Shown here piece by piece: positions 62,377 through 64,000 of a stretch of DNA of 64,000 nt; the first letter of the stretch is position 1; every line of letters starts with the position of its first letter. Below the pieces are notes generated by a model. That model had not been told where the DNA came from, searched no databases, and saw nothing but the letters and a program-made list of their open reading frames with translations. Source of the DNA: Pasteurella multocida subsp. multocida OH4807 (GTDB lineage: Bacteria; Pseudomonadota; Gammaproteobacteria; Enterobacterales; Pasteurellaceae); NCBI GenBank assembly GCA_000973525.1, contig CP004391.1, positions 1,264,001 to 1,328,000 of the forward strand, in the 5' to 3' direction. The translations under genes were made by a program, and so were the position numbers.

Positions 62377-62835
62377 TTATAATGACAGCATTTTTAATTC
62401 TTCAGATAGTGCAAATTGACCACTTGCACCGAGCGCCATATCGCGTTCAATTTGAGCATGCCATTCCGCATCGCTCCAAATTTCAAATTTATTTAATTGC
62501 CCGACTAACATCAGACTTTTTTCTAATTTCGCGTGTTGACGTAATGGACCACTAATTAAGATACGTCCCGCACTATCTAACTCACATTCAGTGGCATAAC
62601 CTAGCATTACACGTTGTAAGCTACGTTGCGTTGTCTCGAAATTTGATAGTGCTAAAAGTTTTTGTTCAACTAATTCCCATTCTTTTAATGGATAAAGCAA
62701 CAAGCAAGGCTGGCGAATATCAACAGTGCATACCATTTGACCTGCACTTTGTTCGAGAATTTCAGCACGATAACGAGTCGGGATCGCAATCCGACCTTTT
62801 GAATCTAAGTTAACTGCTGATGCGCCACGAAACAT
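62377..62835 (-). CDS. mraZ: transcriptional regulator MraZ
   Basis: DNA-binding repressor of its own operon, the dcw cluster. The 152-residue protein has two tandem MraZ/AbrB-like domains, each with the DxxGR motif: [13 protein letters not shown] (about 11-23) and [14 protein letters not shown] (about 87-100). First gene of the cluster. Confidence 0.97.
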   Translation of the reverse strand: MFRGASAVNLDSKGRIAIPTRYRAEILEQSAGQMVCTVDIRQPCLLLYPLKEWELVEQKLLALSNFETTQRSLQRVMLGYATECELDSAGRILISGPLRQHAKLEKSLMLVGQLNKFEIWSDAEWHAQIERDMALGASGQFALSEELKMLSL

Positions 62836-62885
62836 AATTGTTTCCCTTTGTGATTACTACAAGATGAAATTAAGGAATTTTTTGC

Positions 62886-62918
62886 CCACTTTTACCACAA
62901 AACTCCACTTATTACCAC
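62886..62918 (-). promoter_or_regulatory. MraZ box: four GTGG direct repeats
   Basis: On the minus strand GTGG occurs four times at 10-, 10- and 9-bp spacing (complement of 62915-62918, 62905-62908, 62895-62898, 62886-62889), three within AGTGG and the third as TGTGG. This matches the known MraZ binding pattern of short TGG/GTG direct repeats one helical turn apart. The repeats lie just downstream of the predicted start. Confidence 0.75.
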
Positions 62919-62926
62919 TTTTTCTA

Positions 62927-62955
62927 AGTGTAGTATTACTTTGATTAACTTGCAA
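62927..62955 (-). promoter_or_regulatory. mraZ (dcw) promoter
   Basis: On the minus strand TTGCAA (62955-62950), 17-bp spacer, TACACT (62932-62927). The predicted start is near 62920, right before the MraZ repeats, giving an 85-base leader. No other strong promoter of comparable quality was noticed in the cluster. Confidence 0.65.
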
Positions 62956-63046
62956 GCAATTTCACGGTTTCAGAAGTAAAGTTTTGTATATTTTTGACGA
63001 TGAAAGAAAAGGGGAAAATCACATCATACTGGACATGAGAAAAAGC

Positions 63047-63084
63047 AAAAAAAAACACCCTACCAAGTGCACTTGATAGGGTGT
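63047..63084 (-). terminator. intrinsic terminator of the CstA-family gene
   Basis: On the minus strand, stem ACACCCTA / TAGGGTGT enclosing a second perfect stem CAAGTG/CACTTG, then nine T. It isolates the transporter gene from the dcw promoter. Between it and the promoter (62956-63046) nothing is evident. Confidence 0.9.
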
Positions 63085-63107
63085 CACAAAAAATAACAAT
63101 CTGTGAA

Positions 63108-64000
63108 TTATTGTTTGACTAAATCATTTACCAACGCATCTGGATCGCCTTTTGCAATTGGTTTTAATAAAGTGAAGAACAATACGCTACAGAATACGGT
63201 TAAACCTAAACCAATATAGACTGAAAGTTGGTAATCTAAGTTAAATCCGATTTTGTTGTAAGCTAAATAAGTGAAACATACTGCACTGATAAACATGGCT
63301 GGCAACGTACATACCCAGTGGAATTTACCATAACGGAATAAGTAAGCCGCAGCTGTCCATAACATAACCATTGCAGTTGTTTGGTTTGCCCAGCTGAAAT
63401 AACGCCATAAGACGCTAAAGTCAATTTTCGATACAATAAAGCCTAGTACAAATAATGGCACCGCAATAACAAGACGTTTAACCAAAGTTTTTTGCTCGAA
63501 TTTGAAAAACTCAGCAATGATTAAACGCGCAGCACGGAATGCTGTATCGCCTGATGTAATTGGAAGAACGACCACACCAAGAATCGCAAACACACCCCCT
63601 ACCGCACCTAAGAAGTAGATTGAAGAATCATAAACTACTTTTGATGGAGAACCTGCTGCGATAGCGGCTTGTAATTCATTTGGATCTTGATAGAAACTTA
63701 ATCCCACTGCACACCAAACTAACGCAATCACCCCTTCTGCAATCATTGCGCCGTAGAAAATGAAGCGACCTTCTTTTTCATTTTGTGCACAACGCGCCAT
63801 TAATGGAGATTGTGTCGCATGGAAACCAGATAACGCACCGCAAGAAATCGTTAAGAAGAGGAGTGGCCAAATTGGTAAGTCACCTTTTGGTTGTAAATTT
63901 TGGAAGAATTTATCAAAATCTAACCCGCCAACAGTACGGAAGAACTCAATTGGCTCAGCTGAATTTAAGTGGCTGCTAACTAAACCATACATCATGCCAA
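63108..64000 (-). CDS. CstA-family transporter (peptide/pyruvate), partial
   Basis: C-terminal part of a carbon-starvation (CstA/BtsT) family permease, cut by the right edge; the frame is open to the window end. At least six hydrophobic helices are seen, with CGALSGFHATQSPLMARC, LPITSGDTAFRAARL and SWANQTTAMVMLW, all typical of the family. E. coli relatives import peptides (CstA) or pyruvate (BtsT); the substrate here cannot be decided. Confidence 0.9.
   Translation of the reverse strand, partial: GMMYGLVSSHLNSAEPIEFFRTVGGLDFDKFFQNLQPKGDLPIWPLLFLTISCGALSGFHATQSPLMARCAQNEKEGRFIFYGAMIAEGVIALVWCAVGLSFYQDPNELQAAIAAGSPSKVVYDSSIYFLGAVGGVFAILGVVVLPITSGDTAFRAARLIIAEFFKFEQKTLVKRLVIAVPLFVLGFIVSKIDFSVLWRYFSWANQTTAMVMLWTAAAYLFRYGKFHWVCTLPAMFISAVCFTYLAYNKIGFNLDYQLSVYIGLGLTVFCSVLFFTLLKPIAKGDPDALVNDLVKQ

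Overview
The window is ordinary chromosome from a Pasteurellaceae bacterium, most likely Pasteurella multocida or a close relative. Three things point there: AT-rich coding DNA, at least 27 exact copies of the Pasteurellaceae DNA-uptake core AAGTGCGGT/ACCGCACTT, and a gene order of the Haemophilus/Pasteurella type (recJ-dsbC next to prfB-lysS; lptCAB joined directly to ptsN-rapZ). Species assignment is from memory of the family and was not checked against a database. I see no prophage, insertion sequence, CRISPR array, rRNA or tRNA.

Layout. 1-124: start of a probable N-6 DNA methylase running off the left edge. 262-4110 (minus): mtnN, a DsbA-like oxidoreductase, recJ, dsbC. 4281-9546 (plus): prfB with its programmed frameshift, lysS, neuA (sialic acid activation), then queC-queD-queE behind a preQ1-I-like riboswitch. 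9589-9712: a candidate small RNA with promoter, operator-like palindrome and terminator. 9782-13442 (plus): a NIF3-family protein, fabI, rnb. 13502-18223 (minus): murA-ibaG-mlaBCDEF. 18461-21703 (plus): lptCAB-ptsN-rapZ. 21731-25060 (minus): xseA, roxA, rnfH, ratA. 25147-31625: a GT9 glycosyltransferase, pth, ychF, an APC transporter, a nitroreductase, ytfJ (minus) and yjdM. 31714-32229 (minus): a very small YadA-anchor outer-membrane protein. 32504-38457 (plus): rbsDACBK-rbsR with a LacI-type operator and a CRP-like site. 38691-41924: a lipoprotein subtilisin autotransporter. 42146-44520 (minus): pheA and a YqhD-like alcohol dehydrogenase. 44690-62835 (minus): the complete 16-gene division and cell-wall (dcw) cluster from mraZ to lpxC. 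63108-64000 (minus): a CstA-family transporter running off the right edge.

How the genes work together. Most of the window builds the envelope: peptidoglycan precursor synthesis and septation (dcw, murA), outer-membrane lipid asymmetry (mla), LPS transport and synthesis (lpt, lpxC, the GT9 enzyme), sialic acid activation and periplasmic disulfide chemistry. A second theme is translation and tRNA modification (prfB, lysS, queCDE, pth, ychF, roxA, rsmH).

Points most worth a second look: the small-RNA locus at 9589-9712; a one-base frameshift in the essential murF; a PtsN whose active-site histidine is lysine, in a locus lacking rpoN, hpf and npr; a 171-residue YadA-like protein; the NalP-like lipoprotein autotransporter; and four MraZ-box repeats just downstream of the dcw promoter.
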